Origin: Rhizobium sp. BT04 | GTDB lineage: Bacteria; Pseudomonadota; Alphaproteobacteria; Rhizobiales; Rhizobiaceae | Direction of reading: 5' to 3' | DNA: 64,000 bases | Assembly (NCBI RefSeq): GCF_030053135.1 | Contig: NZ_CP125652.1 | Coordinates: forward strand, 2,743,001 to 2,807,000 | In this document: one piece after another, positions 20,720-30,328 of the stretch | How positions within the stretch are numbered: the stretch's first letter is position 1 | Layout of the letters: every line of letters begins with the position of its first letter | Notes under the pieces: generated by a model | What the model saw: the letters and a program-made list of their open reading frames with translations, nothing else | Told to the model about the DNA's origin: nothing | The model's database searches: none | Position numbers and translations under genes: made by a program

Positions 20720-21420
20720 TGGCCTTCCGGGCGAGCGTGCTGACACTTTATCCGGAAATGTTTCCGGGGCATCTGGGCTTCTCGCTCGCCGGCAAGGCTA
20801 TGGAGCGTGGGCAATGGTCGCTGGACGCGGTGCAGATCCGCGATTTCGCCACCGACAAGCACCGCACCGTCGACGACACCCCGGCCGGCGGCGGCGCCGG
20901 CATGGTGCTGAAACCAGACGTTCTTGCCCGCGCCATCGACAGCACCTCGGAAAATGATGCCCGTCCGCGGCTGCTGATGAGCCCGCGCGGCCGGCCGCTG
21001 ACACAGGAACGCGTGCGCGAGCTTGCGTCCGGCGACGGCATCATCATCGTCTGCGGCCGCTTCGAGGGCGTCGACCAGCGGGTGATCGAGGCGCGTGGAC
21101 TGGAAGAGGTTTCGATCGGCGACTATGTGCTGTCAGGCGGCGAGCCGGCCGCACTGATCCTGCTCGATGCCATCATCCGCATCCTGCCCGGTGTCATGGG
21201 CAACGATCTTTCCGGCCTGCACGAAAGCTTCGAAGGCGGGCTGCTGGAACATCCCCATTACACCCGGCCGCAGGCGTGGGAAGGCCGGGAAATCCCCTCC
21301 ATCCTGACGTCGGGCAACCATGGCGCCATCGACAAATGGCGATACGAAGAGGCGGTGCGGCTGACGCGGGAGCGGCGGCCGGACCTCTTCGAAAGGGCTA
21401 AAGCCGAGAAAAGCGGCTGA
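20719..21420 (+). CDS. trmD: tRNA (guanine-N1-)-methyltransferase TrmD
   Basis: TrmD (233 residues) makes m1G37 in tRNA. The trefoil-knot SAM site is clear: [34 protein letters not shown], and [17 protein letters not shown] with GVMGN. The start [17 protein letters not shown] is typical. ATG at 20719 overlaps the rimM stop by one base; a GTG directly before it is less likely. No clear terminator follows. Confidence 0.95.
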   Translation: MAFRASVLTLYPEMFPGHLGFSLAGKAMERGQWSLDAVQIRDFATDKHRTVDDTPAGGGAGMVLKPDVLARAIDSTSENDARPRLLMSPRGRPLTQERVRELASGDGIIIVCGRFEGVDQRVIEARGLEEVSIGDYVLSGGEPAALILLDAIIRILPGVMGNDLSGLHESFEGGLLEHPHYTRPQAWEGREIPSILTSGNHGAIDKWRYEEAVRLTRERRPDLFERAKAEKSG

Positions 21421-21633
21421 TTCCACCCTCCCCTTCACAAAAATGTCGTGCGAGGGATGACAAGCCCCGGTCTTTCGTGTATTGGCGCACGCGGAAATGG
21501 GGTTATCCCCGTCTGCCAGCAAACAAAGAATGGCGAACCCGCTCCCGCCCGTTAAGGGCAAAGTCCTGAGGCCAGTTCCAAAGGATCAGTGTCGAGCGCT
21601 CTGGCTGTTTCAGAAGAACCAAAGGTTAAGACG

Positions 21634-22188
21634 ATGAACATCATTCAGCAGCTTGAGGCCGAACAGGCCGCCAAGATCGAAGCCAAGCGCACGCTTCCCG
21701 AATTTTCCCCGGGCGACACCGTCCGCGTCAACGTGAAGGTCACGGAAGGCAACCGTACCCGCGTTCAGGCCTATGAAGGCGTCTGCATCGCCCGCTCCGG
21801 CGGCGGCCTGCAGGAAAACTTCACGGTCCGCAAGATCTCCTACGGCGAAGGCGTCGAGCGCGTATTCCCGGTTTACTCGCCGATGATCGAAAGCGTCGAC
21901 GTCGTTCGCCGCGGTAAGGTCCGCCGCGCCAAGCTCTATTACCTCCGCGACCGTCGCGGGAAGTCTGCCCGTATCGTTGAAGACACCGGCGTCCGCGCCC
22001 GCAAGCTCAACGACGCCGAGCGCGCCGCCATTGCCGAGGAAAAGGCACGCATCGAAGCCGAGAAGGTCGCAGCCGCTCAGGCGCTCGCCGCCGAGAAGGC
22101 AGCAGCCGAAGCTGCGGAAGCCAAGGCCGCTGCTGAAAAGGCCGCCGCAGAAGCAGCAGCCGCTGCAGCGGAGCCGGCAGCAGAATAA
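21634..22188 (+). CDS. rplS: 50S ribosomal protein L19
   Basis: L19 (184 residues). The first 115 residues are standard L19: [28 protein letters not shown] and [16 protein letters not shown]. Residues from about 125 form a long Ala/Glu/Lys helix-like tail, found in several alphaproteobacteria but long here. ATG at 21634 gives the conserved [11 protein letters not shown] start. A 213-base gap after trmD suggests its own leader or promoter. Confidence 0.96.
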   Translation: MNIIQQLEAEQAAKIEAKRTLPEFSPGDTVRVNVKVTEGNRTRVQAYEGVCIARSGGGLQENFTVRKISYGEGVERVFPVYSPMIESVDVVRRGKVRRAKLYYLRDRRGKSARIVEDTGVRARKLNDAERAAIAEEKARIEAEKVAAAQALAAEKAAAEAAEAKAAAEKAAAEAAAAAAEPAAE

Positions 22189-22200
22189 GATTTGCGCCAC

Positions 22201-22238
22201 GCAAAATTCTTTGCTTGAAGCAAAATTCTTCGCTTGGA
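22201..22238 (+). repeat. Tandem 19-base repeat after rplS
   Basis: Two adjoining 19-base units (22201-22219 and 22220-22238), both beginning GCAAAATTCTT, differ at two positions. They lie between the rplS stop and its terminator and look like a recent slippage duplication in the 3' untranslated region. Confidence 0.8.
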
Positions 22239-22275
22239 AAGGCGGCCTTCGGGTCGCCTTTTCTATTTTTTGCTT
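22236..22275 (+). terminator. Terminator after rplS
   Basis: AAAGGCG pairs with CGCCTTT around a short loop (GCCTTCGGGT), followed by TTCTATTTTTT. It starts about 50 bases after the stop codon, just behind the 19-base tandem repeat. Confidence 0.8.
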
Positions 22276-22351
22276 GGTCACGCAGCCGGCGGCCTTGCCT
22301 CGGGCCTATCTTCCGTGACAATTTTGCCGTTCAATTTTTGGGAACCATTCA

Positions 22352-23149
22352 ATGTTGTTTCGTCGTACCGTTCTTGCGAGCCTCGCCGCCCTTGCTCTTC
22401 TGCCCCTCGCCGCATCGGCCGCCGAGCTGCCGGATCTCGGCGGCAAGAGCGTCGTCGTCGTCACCGAGAATGCCTATCCGCCGCTGCAATTCGTCGACCC
22501 GAAATCCGGCAAGGCGATCGGCTGGGAATATGATGCGATGAACGAGATCGCCAAGCGGCTGAATTTCAAGGTCGAATATCAGAACACCAGCTGGGACGCG
22601 ATGATCCAGGCGGTGTCCGATGGCCAATACAATATCGGCATGACCGGCATCACCATCAAGGAAGACCGCAAGCAGAAGGTGGATTTCTCCGACCCCTATT
22701 TGCGCTCGCAGCAGTTCATGCTGGTGCGCGGCGACGAGAAGCGCTTCACCGACGCCAAGTCCTTTGCCGCCCTCAACGACGGCCTGATCGGCGCCCAGCC
22801 CGGAACCTCGCCTTTCTACACTGCCGTCTATGAAATCCTCGACGGCAATGAGCAGAACCCGCGCATCAAGCTTTTCGAAACCTTCGGGGCAACCGTGCAG
22901 GCTCTGAAAACAGGCGACGTCGATCTCGTCCTTACCGACAGCGTCGCTGCCAAGGGCTATGTCGATTCCTCGAACGGCGCCCTGAAGGTGGTCGGCGAAC
23001 CGCTCGGCACCGAGGATTTCGGCTTCATCTTCCCGAAGGGCTCCGATCTCGTCGCTCCCGTCAATGCCGCCATTGCCGCGCTGAAGGCGGACGGCACCTT
23101 CGATGCGCTGAACAAGAAGTGGTTCCTCGACTACAAGATGGGCGAATAA
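22352..23149 (+). CDS. Amino-acid ABC transporter substrate-binding protein
   Basis: The protein has 265 residues, with a signal peptide at about 1-23 (ending LAASAAE). The SBP family 3 domain shows VVTENAYPPLQFVD, WEYDAMNEIAKRL, GMTGITIKEDRK and VDFSDPYLRSQQFM, the usual polar amino-acid-binding pattern. It should capture an amino acid in the periplasm for the permease encoded 17 bases downstream. The specific ligand cannot be read. No ATPase gene accompanies the pair in this window. Confidence 0.9.
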   Translation: MLFRRTVLASLAALALLPLAASAAELPDLGGKSVVVVTENAYPPLQFVDPKSGKAIGWEYDAMNEIAKRLNFKVEYQNTSWDAMIQAVSDGQYNIGMTGITIKEDRKQKVDFSDPYLRSQQFMLVRGDEKRFTDAKSFAALNDGLIGAQPGTSPFYTAVYEILDGNEQNPRIKLFETFGATVQALKTGDVDLVLTDSVAAKGYVDSSNGALKVVGEPLGTEDFGFIFPKGSDLVAPVNAAIAALKADGTFDALNKKWFLDYKMGE

Positions 23150-23166
23150 TCCCCGAGCGATCGCAG

Positions 23167-23985
23167 ATGGCACTACCACCGTCCGCGCGACACGGGAAGG
23201 ACGACCGCCCCTGGTGGCTGGTCGTCCTTATCCTGATCGGCATCGTCCTCGCCGCCGTCATCATCACCAACGACATTTACACGCAGGTCTTCCGGACCGT
23301 GGTCAACGGCGCCGGCATTACCGTGTTCGTGACGCTCGTCGCCTTTGTGCTGGCGACAGTGCTTGGCCTCGGTATTGCGCTGCTCGGCCTGGCGGACAGC
23401 CTCGTGCTGCGCCAGATCGCTCGTTTCTACATCGAGATCATCCGGGGCATCCCGATGCTGGTGCTGCTCTTCTACGTCGCCTTTGTTGGCGCGCCGGGTT
23501 TTGTTGCAGCCTATAACTTCGCAATCACGCCCCTGGTGAAATCAGGTGTTGCCGAGCCGATCCTCGTGCGTGACCTGTCGCTGATGTGGCGCGCCATCTT
23601 CGCCTTGATGATCGGCTATTCCTCCTTCATCGCCGAAATCTTCCGTGCCGGCTTCCAGTCGGTCGATATCGGCCAGATCGAGGCGGCCAAGTCGCTCGGC
23701 CTGTCGCGCTACCGCCGCTTCCGGCTCGTCGTCTTTCCGCAGGCGATCCGGGTCATCTTCCCGCCGCTCTCCAACGACTTCGTCTCGATGGTGAAGGATT
23801 CGTCGCTCGTCTCCGTTCTCGGCGTCGCCGACATCACCCAGATGGGCAAGGTCTATGCCTCCGGCTCCTTCCGCTTCTTCGAAACCTATTCGATCGTCAC
23901 CTATATCTACCTGCTCCTGACGATCGGTCTGTCGCTTTTCCTGCGGCGGATCGAGAAGAAGATGAAGCAGATGCCGCGGCGCTAA
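23167..23985 (+). CDS. Amino-acid ABC transporter permease
   Basis: This 272-residue HisM/GlnP-type permease has about five membrane helices. VFRTVVNGAGITVFVTL and the ATPase-contact loop EAAKSLGLSRYRRFRLVVFPQ (EAA motif) are clear. It follows the binding-protein gene in the same operon. The expected ATPase gene is missing next to it; the following unit is a repeat and then leuC. It may share an ATPase encoded elsewhere. Confidence 0.9.
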   Translation: MALPPSARHGKDDRPWWLVVLILIGIVLAAVIITNDIYTQVFRTVVNGAGITVFVTLVAFVLATVLGLGIALLGLADSLVLRQIARFYIEIIRGIPMLVLLFYVAFVGAPGFVAAYNFAITPLVKSGVAEPILVRDLSLMWRAIFALMIGYSSFIAEIFRAGFQSVDIGQIEAAKSLGLSRYRRFRLVVFPQAIRVIFPPLSNDFVSMVKDSSLVSVLGVADITQMGKVYASGSFRFFETYSIVTYIYLLLTIGLSLFLRRIEKKMKQMPRR

Positions 23986-24111
23986 AGCAATTCCAGGAAA
24001 AGTGCGCAGCGGTTCTCCCAGGCAAAGCGCGAAGCGCTTTTGCCGGGAATTGCGTAAAAATAAAAACCTAGAGCGGTTCTCCGATTTCCATGAAAAGCTG
24101 AACCGCTCTAG
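23984..24111. repeat. Two-hairpin dispersed repeat, copy 1
   Basis: The first arm GCAATTCC (23987-23994) pairs with GGAATTGC (24046-24053). A separate perfect 11-bp stem joins TAGAGCGGTTC (24069-24079) to GAACCGCTCTA (24100-24110). A 26-base internal stretch, containing GGCAAAGCGCGAAGCGCTTT, is shared with the copy at 38311-38440. It begins inside the stop codon of the permease gene. Confidence 0.8.
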
Positions 24112-24352
24112 CCGCCTCACGATTCGAATTGCCGTTTCGATCAAAAATCGCTATATCCAGCGCCATGGAATCCAAGTTCAGATGCACAGGCGCGCATATT
24201 TTCGTGCTGCAGGACCATTATCGCCTGCCGGCGCGGTTTTTTGCGTGCGTGTCCGGTGCGCTCAACAGCCGACTTCGTTGATCGAATGACGGCCGCGGAG
24301 CCTGATCCGCATTCTCGATTTTCCAAAGCTTCCAAAAAACGGACTTAACGCC
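24112..24352. other. Leader region of leuC
   Basis: Together with the repeat before it, this makes a 367-base gap. A short CGCC/GGCG hairpin at 24222-24233 is followed by a T-run near 24237, a weak attenuator-like signal on the plus strand. A 38-codon ORF (24165-24281) overlaps it but has no run of Leu codons and no good ribosome site. No clear promoter was seen. Confidence 0.35.
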
Positions 24353-25762
<1,410 letters not shown>

Positions 25763-25787
25763 TCTGTCATCCGACAGAAATGAGTGA

Positions 25788-25830
25788 AAGCCGCCCGATG
25801 CGCTCCGGATGCATCGGGCGGTTTCGTATT
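25788..25830 (+). terminator. Terminator after leuC
   Basis: CCGCCCGATGC (25791-25801) pairs perfectly with GCATCGGGCGG (25811-25821) around a 9-base loop, followed by TTTCGTATTTC. It starts about 28 bases after the leuC stop. Confidence 0.85.
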
Positions 25831-26024
25831 TCATGGCGCCTCTGCTTCGCTCGCCGATAGTTATGATTGAGCGGATGAGCCCGTTTGTGCGTGGCCCTCT
25901 TTCCGATTTCATCCTTTCGGGCAATCGACATCCGGCAACGCCTGTGGCCTCATTGATATAGAGCGCGATACGCGACTGATACCATTCAGGCTCCGGCGAA
26001 CACCGCGCCATCGGGGTACTGGCC

Positions 26025-26375
26025 ATGAGGCGGAAAATAGTACGGAGCTTACTGCAAGCCAGCCTGATCGTGTTTGCATCGCAGGCATCGATCGACGCCG
26101 GCGCCGCCGCGCCGATCCATCCGACGATACCGCCGGTCGTGGCCTCTTCCGGCCTGCTGCACCCGATCGCGCAAAGCAAGATACCCTATCTCAACGGATA
26201 TCGGGGCTATAGCAGCCCCCGCTCCGGCTATATCAAGAGCTCGAACGGCTATTGGTATCCGACGCGCGCCTTCAACGATTATTATACCGGCTCGATCGGA
26301 CGGCCGCAGCGCCTGAACGATAGCTGCGACCATGGCTTTACGCCGACCAACGGATCCTCGAACTGCAATTATTGA
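26025..26375 (+). CDS. Small secreted hypothetical protein
   Basis: I do not recognise a family for this 116-residue protein. It begins MRRKIVRSLLQASLIVFA, a signal peptide ending near DAGAAA at residue 29. A mature Gly/Tyr/Ser-rich part follows, with YRGYSSPRSGYIKSSNGYW. The end CDHGFTPTNGSSNCNY has two cysteines that could form a disulfide. It resembles the many short exported proteins of rhizobia. Upstream there are 262 bases without a gene, holding only the leuC terminator. A long open frame on the other strand is a shadow. Confidence 0.6.
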   Translation: MRRKIVRSLLQASLIVFASQASIDAGAAAPIHPTIPPVVASSGLLHPIAQSKIPYLNGYRGYSSPRSGYIKSSNGYWYPTRAFNDYYTGSIGRPQRLNDSCDHGFTPTNGSSNCNY

Positions 26376-26485
26376 CAGGAAGGCCATCGCCGCCCCGGAT
26401 GATCTCTCCTCAGGGGCGGCCGCTGATCGGCTGACTTAGAACATCGCACAAAGGCGTGCAGTCGCTCTGATGAGCGCAAAGACGG

Positions 26486-27316
26486 TCAGAAGGTTGCCGT
26501 CAGCGGGTCCGGTCCCATGCGGGCGCCGGCGCTGTCGAGCCTGGCGATCGCCGCCATGTCGTCGGCATCGAGCTTGAAGCCGAACACCTGGAAATTCTCC
26601 TCGATGCGCGACGGCGTCACCGACTTCGGAATGACGACGAGGCCGGTGTCGATGTGCCAGCGGATGATGACCTGGGCCGGCGTCTTCCGATGTTTGCCGG
26701 CAATCTCGCCGATAACGGCATTGGTGATGAACTTGCCCTGGCCGAGCGGGCTCCAGGATTCGGTGATGATACCGAGCTTCTTGTGCGCTTCCTGCGCCGC
26801 CCTCTGCTGGAAGTCGGGATGCAGCTCGATCTGATTGATGACCGGAACAACGCCGGTCTCGCCGATGATGCGATCGAGATGCTCAGGATTGAAATTCGAC
26901 ACGCCAATCGAGCGGGCGCGGCCCTCTTCGCGGATGCGCACGAAGGCCTTCCAGGTCTCGGTATAAAGGCCGCGATGCGGCGACGGCCAGTGAACGAGAT
27001 AGAGGTCGACATAGTCGGAGCCGAGCTTCTTCAGGCTGCCGTCGAAAGCGCGCAGCGCATTGTCGAAGCCCTGGTCGGTATTCTTGAGCTTGGTGGTGAC
27101 GAAGATATCCTTGCGGTCGAGGCCGGAGGAGCGGATGCCTTCGCCGACGCCCTCTTCGTTGTCGTAACCGGACGCCGTGTCGATATGGCGGTAGCCAGCG
27201 GCGATCGCCGTGCGCACGGTGGGAGCGGCGATCTCCTGCGGCGTCTGCCAGACGCCGAGGCCGACCTGGGGAATGGAATGTCCGTCATGGAAAGTGATGA
27301 TGGGTTGAGCGGTCAC
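26486..27316 (-). CDS. Aldo/keto reductase (AKR5-like, 2,5-diketogluconate reductase type)
   Basis: This 276-residue NADPH-dependent oxidoreductase has a TIM-barrel fold. The catalytic tetrad is visible: Asp and Tyr in DTASGYDNEEGVGEG, Lys in FVTTKLKN, and His in LVHWPSPH. The C-terminal cofactor part VVIPKSVTPSRIEENFQVF is intact. Such enzymes reduce small aldehydes and ketones; the substrate here is open. The gene stands alone. Confidence 0.92.
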   Translation of the reverse strand: MTAQPIITFHDGHSIPQVGLGVWQTPQEIAAPTVRTAIAAGYRHIDTASGYDNEEGVGEGIRSSGLDRKDIFVTTKLKNTDQGFDNALRAFDGSLKKLGSDYVDLYLVHWPSPHRGLYTETWKAFVRIREEGRARSIGVSNFNPEHLDRIIGETGVVPVINQIELHPDFQQRAAQEAHKKLGIITESWSPLGQGKFITNAVIGEIAGKHRKTPAQVIIRWHIDTGLVVIPKSVTPSRIEENFQVFGFKLDADDMAAIARLDSAGARMGPDPLTATF

Positions 27317-27449
27317 AATATATCTCCGGGAGTTTGAAGAATTGGACGAGGCATGAATTGCGCCCGCGCATGCGCGGACGTCCCGGAACGCTTTTCAGCC
27401 GGAGCGCTCGGTCACGGAAAGCATATAGGCAGCCGCATCCGGAAGACAA

Positions 27450-27971
27450 TCAGAGCACCCGGACAATCGTTCCCTTTCGAATGTGCGGCAGCAGGCGGCG
27501 CATGTCGCGCAGACTCACCGCCACGCAGCCGGCAGTCGGCTCGTAGCCTGGCCGGATCAGATGGAAGAAGATCGCCGAGCCGCGATAACGGGCTCGCGAG
27601 GAAATATTCCAGTCCATCACCAGGCAGATATCGTAGAGCCCGTCGCTGCGCCGCATCTCCTCATGGCTTGCGCCAAATGGCGCTCTGACGAGGCGGTTGT
27701 AGCTGGCATTGTCAGGCTGATCACACCAGAGCATGTCGGGGCGGATGCGGCGGATGGGAAGGGACGTGGCGAGCCGGCCGTTCCGCTCACCACGCCGGAA
27801 ACCGGAGAGCAGCCTCATCGCGGCGATCGGCGTGGCGCCGTCGCCCTCGCGTTTGATCACGGTGCGGCCGGACCGGCCGATCGCCGCAGGCACGGTGATC
27901 GCGCCGAGCCGGACGATGGCTCGGCTCTTCTTTCCCGGCGCGGGCCGCACGACGATCGTCGACGGCATCAT
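27450..27971 (-). CDS. L,D-transpeptidase (YkuD) family protein
   Basis: This protein of about 173 residues has the YkuD-type catalytic pattern. RPGYEPTAGCVAVSLRDM contains the presumed catalytic Cys and conserved Arg. SHEEM, DICLVMDWN and GSAIFFHLIR (His) come before it. Such enzymes cross-link peptidoglycan or attach proteins to it, but the short rhizobial forms are untested. ATG at 27971 follows CGGGAG; upstream ATGs at 27998 and 28043 lack ribosome sites. No signal peptide is seen, which is odd for an envelope enzyme. It is divergent from the CenR-like regulator. Confidence 0.75.
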   Translation of the reverse strand: MMPSTIVVRPAPGKKSRAIVRLGAITVPAAIGRSGRTVIKREGDGATPIAAMRLLSGFRRGERNGRLATSLPIRRIRPDMLWCDQPDNASYNRLVRAPFGASHEEMRRSDGLYDICLVMDWNISSRARYRGSAIFFHLIRPGYEPTAGCVAVSLRDMRRLLPHIRKGTIVRVL

Positions 27972-28137
27972 CCCCGGCTCCCGCCTTGTTTTTTCCATTT
28001 TTCTCGCATGTCTTGGATTGTCTGGGACTCCAATTGAAATCATATGAAAACCTGTGCGGCAACAGTCCGCCGCCCGATCCTTGCCAAACCAGGAATTTGG
28101 CGTAGGACTAGGGAACTTAACATGAGGACGCAACGGC

Positions 28138-28821
28138 ATGACCGCACGCACCATTCTTCTGGTGGATGACGACGACGACCTTCGTCAGACCCTGACGGAG
28201 CAATTGTCGCTGTATGAGGAATTTTCGGTTCTGCAGGAAGCCAATGCCGGCAAGGGTGTTGCGACCGCCCGCTCGACACCCGTCGATCTGCTGATCATGG
28301 ATGTCGGCCTGCCCGATATGGACGGCCGCGAAGCGGTGAAGCTGCTGCGCAAGGGCGGCTTCAAGGCGCCGATCATCATGCTGACCGGCCACGATACCGA
28401 TTCGGACACGATCCTCGGCCTCGAAGCCGGCGCCAACGACTATGTCACCAAGCCCTTCCGTTTCGCCGTGCTGCTCGCGCGCATCCGTGTGCAGCTGCGC
28501 CAGCATGAGCAGAGCGAAGACGCGACCTTCACCGTCGGCCCCTATCTCTTCAAGCCGAGCCAGAAGCTGCTCACCACCGACAACGGCCAGAAGATCCGGT
28601 TGACGGAAAAGGAAGCGGCGATCATCCGCTATCTCTACCGCGCCGAGCAGAAGGTCGTCACCCGCGACGTGCTTCTCGAAGAGGTCTGGGGCTATAACTC
28701 AGGCGTGACGACGCATACGCTGGAAACCCACGTCTACCGGCTGCGCCAGAAGATCGAGCGCGATCCCTCCAATGCCGAAATCCTCGTGACGGAAAACGGC
28801 GGCTACAAGATCATACCCTAG
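28138..28821 (+). CDS. cenR: OmpR-type response regulator, CenR-like
   Basis: The 227-residue protein has an N-terminal receiver domain: the acidic cluster VDDDDDLR, phospho-acceptor Asp in LIMDVGLPDMDG, and Lys in VTKPFR. A winged-helix DNA-binding domain follows (from about 135, with YLYRAEQKVVTRDVLLEEVWGYN and THTLETHVYRLRQKIE). Overall sequence recalls CenR, the essential cell-envelope regulator of Caulobacter and Sinorhizobium. No histidine kinase gene is adjacent. The divergent neighbour is an L,D-transpeptidase gene, which would suit an envelope regulator. Confidence 0.72.
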   Translation: MTARTILLVDDDDDLRQTLTEQLSLYEEFSVLQEANAGKGVATARSTPVDLLIMDVGLPDMDGREAVKLLRKGGFKAPIIMLTGHDTDSDTILGLEAGANDYVTKPFRFAVLLARIRVQLRQHEQSEDATFTVGPYLFKPSQKLLTTDNGQKIRLTEKEAAIIRYLYRAEQKVVTRDVLLEEVWGYNSGVTTHTLETHVYRLRQKIERDPSNAEILVTENGGYKIIP

Positions 28822-28935
28822 GGCATTTCCGTTTTCTCCGAACCACGGAAATGCTCTATCTCTTTGTTTTCACGCAATTCCCGGCAAAAACGTTTCACGT
28901 AAAACCTCCAGGCACTTTTGCTGGAATGGCTCTAA
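28820..28935. repeat. Two-hairpin dispersed repeat, copy 2 (opposite orientation)
   Basis: It begins in the stop codon of the cenR-like gene. GCATTTCCGT (28823-28832) pairs perfectly with ACGGAAATGC (28845-28854). The other end, read in reverse complement, gives AGAGCCATTCCAGCAAAAGT, matching the start of the copy at 38311. It probably acts as the 3' end of the regulator transcript. Confidence 0.75.
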
Positions 28936-28949
28936 GGCGAAAAGCCCGC

Positions 28950-29405
28950 ATGGCGCTGACCGACGACATCCACCTGCTCGCGCAGCTTCCTCTGTTCAAG
29001 GACATGAGCGAGGATCAGCTGCGCTTGATCGCCTTCGGCGCCGACCGGCGCATGATCGCTGCCGGCCAGATGCTGTTTCGCCAGGGCTCACCCGCCGAGA
29101 GTGCCTATGTCATCCTCAGCGGCAGCCTGGAGCTGAGCGCGACGAGCAGCGACGGCATGCAGAGGACAGAGGGGATCGCCGGTCCCGGAACCCTGGTTTC
29201 CGAGCTGGCGCTGGTGACGCTCGTAGAGCGCAAGTTCACCGCGGTAGCGCGCGAAGACACCAGCATCATCCGCATCACCCGTGCCCTCTTCCACCGGCTG
29301 ATCGAAGAATATCCGGACGCAGCCCGGCTGATCGAGAACCGCATCCGCGACAATCTCGCCGAACTTGCGGCAAAGGCCGCAAGCCAGTTCTACCGCTTCA
29401 GCTGA
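28950..29405 (+). CDS. Cyclic-nucleotide-binding-domain protein (Crp-type sensor domain only)
   Basis: This 151-residue protein consists of one cNMP-binding beta-roll: LPLFKDMSEDQLRLIAFG at the start, GQMLFRQGSPAESAYVILSG in the middle and a C-terminal helix. There is no helix-turn-helix. The phosphate-binding cassette reads LVSELALVTLVERKFTAVA, where the usual Gly before Glu is Ser and the Arg is Lys, so binding of cAMP/cGMP is doubtful. ATG at 28950 is used; a longer frame starts inside the repeat. Role unknown. Confidence 0.78.
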   Translation: MALTDDIHLLAQLPLFKDMSEDQLRLIAFGADRRMIAAGQMLFRQGSPAESAYVILSGSLELSATSSDGMQRTEGIAGPGTLVSELALVTLVERKFTAVAREDTSIIRITRALFHRLIEEYPDAARLIENRIRDNLAELAAKAASQFYRFS

Positions 29406-29424
29406 TCCGCGTTAGAGCGCTGCA

Positions 29425-30228
29425 TCAGAAATCGAAATGTGCCGTCACCGGCACGTGGTCGGAAGGGCGGTCCCAGCCGCGCGCCTCCTTGAGGATTTCG
29501 ATGCGCTTGAGATGCGGCCCGAGATCCGGTGACGACCAGATGTGGTCGAGACGACGGCCGCGATCGGCAGCCTCCCAGTCCTTGGCGCGGTAGCTCCACC
29601 AGGTATAGAGCTTTTCGCTTTCCGGCACATGCTGGCGCATCAGATCGTGCCAGCCGCCGCGCTTCATCACCTCGAGCAGCCCGTCGGTCTCGACGGGCGT
29701 ATGGCTGACGATCTTCAAGAGCTGCTTGTGCGACCAGACATCATGCTCGAGCGGCGCGATGTTCAGGTCGCCGACAAGGATCGCCGACGTATTCGCCTCG
29801 CCATTGGCTTTCAGCTGCTTCATCTCCTCGATGAAATCGAGCTTGTGGCCGAATTTCGGATTGATCGTACGATCCGGCTCATCGCCGCCGGCCGGAACGT
29901 AGAAATTATGCAGCCGGATACGACGATTGCCGCGCTCGACGATCGCCGAGATGTGGCGGGCATCGCCGACCCCGCAATAATCCTGCCGGTGATCTTCCGT
30001 CAGCGGAAGGCGCGAGGCAATCGCCACGCCGTGATAGCCTTTCTGGCCGTGGATGATGATGTGGTCGTAGCCCATCGCCCGCAGAGGTGCCGCCGGAAAC
30101 AGCTCGTTCGGCACCTTGGTTTCCTGCAGGCAGAGAATATCCGGCCTGTGCTTAAGTACGAGCTGCTCGACGATCGGCATGCGCAGCCGCACCGAATTGA
30201 TGTTCCAGGTGGTGATCGAAAAGCTCAT
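29425..30228 (-). CDS. xthA: Exodeoxyribonuclease III
   Basis: This 267-residue AP endonuclease / 3'-5' exonuclease acts in base excision repair. EEP-family motifs are all present: WNINSVRLR, LCLQETK (metal Glu), GDLNIAPLEHDVW (Asp/Asn), RLDHIWSSPDL and SDHVPVTAHF (catalytic Asp-His). Length is normal. It is likely a single-gene unit; lolA lies 100 bases upstream in the same direction. Confidence 0.94.
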   Translation of the reverse strand: MSFSITTWNINSVRLRMPIVEQLVLKHRPDILCLQETKVPNELFPAAPLRAMGYDHIIIHGQKGYHGVAIASRLPLTEDHRQDYCGVGDARHISAIVERGNRRIRLHNFYVPAGGDEPDRTINPKFGHKLDFIEEMKQLKANGEANTSAILVGDLNIAPLEHDVWSHKQLLKIVSHTPVETDGLLEVMKRGGWHDLMRQHVPESEKLYTWWSYRAKDWEAADRGRRLDHIWSSPDLGPHLKRIEILKEARGWDRPSDHVPVTAHFDF

Positions 30229-30328
30229 GCCCCATACCCTCTCACGCTTTCATGAAAGGGCTTTAAAACAAAGGCGGACGCGAGGGAACCGGTCGCGTGC
30301 AAGAGCGGCCGGTGATCAACCGAAAAGC

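Noticed and set aside
24165..24281. 38-codon ORF in the leuC leader, as a possible leader peptide
   Set aside because: No run of Leu or other regulatory codons, no ribosome site, and only a weak 4-bp hairpin near it.
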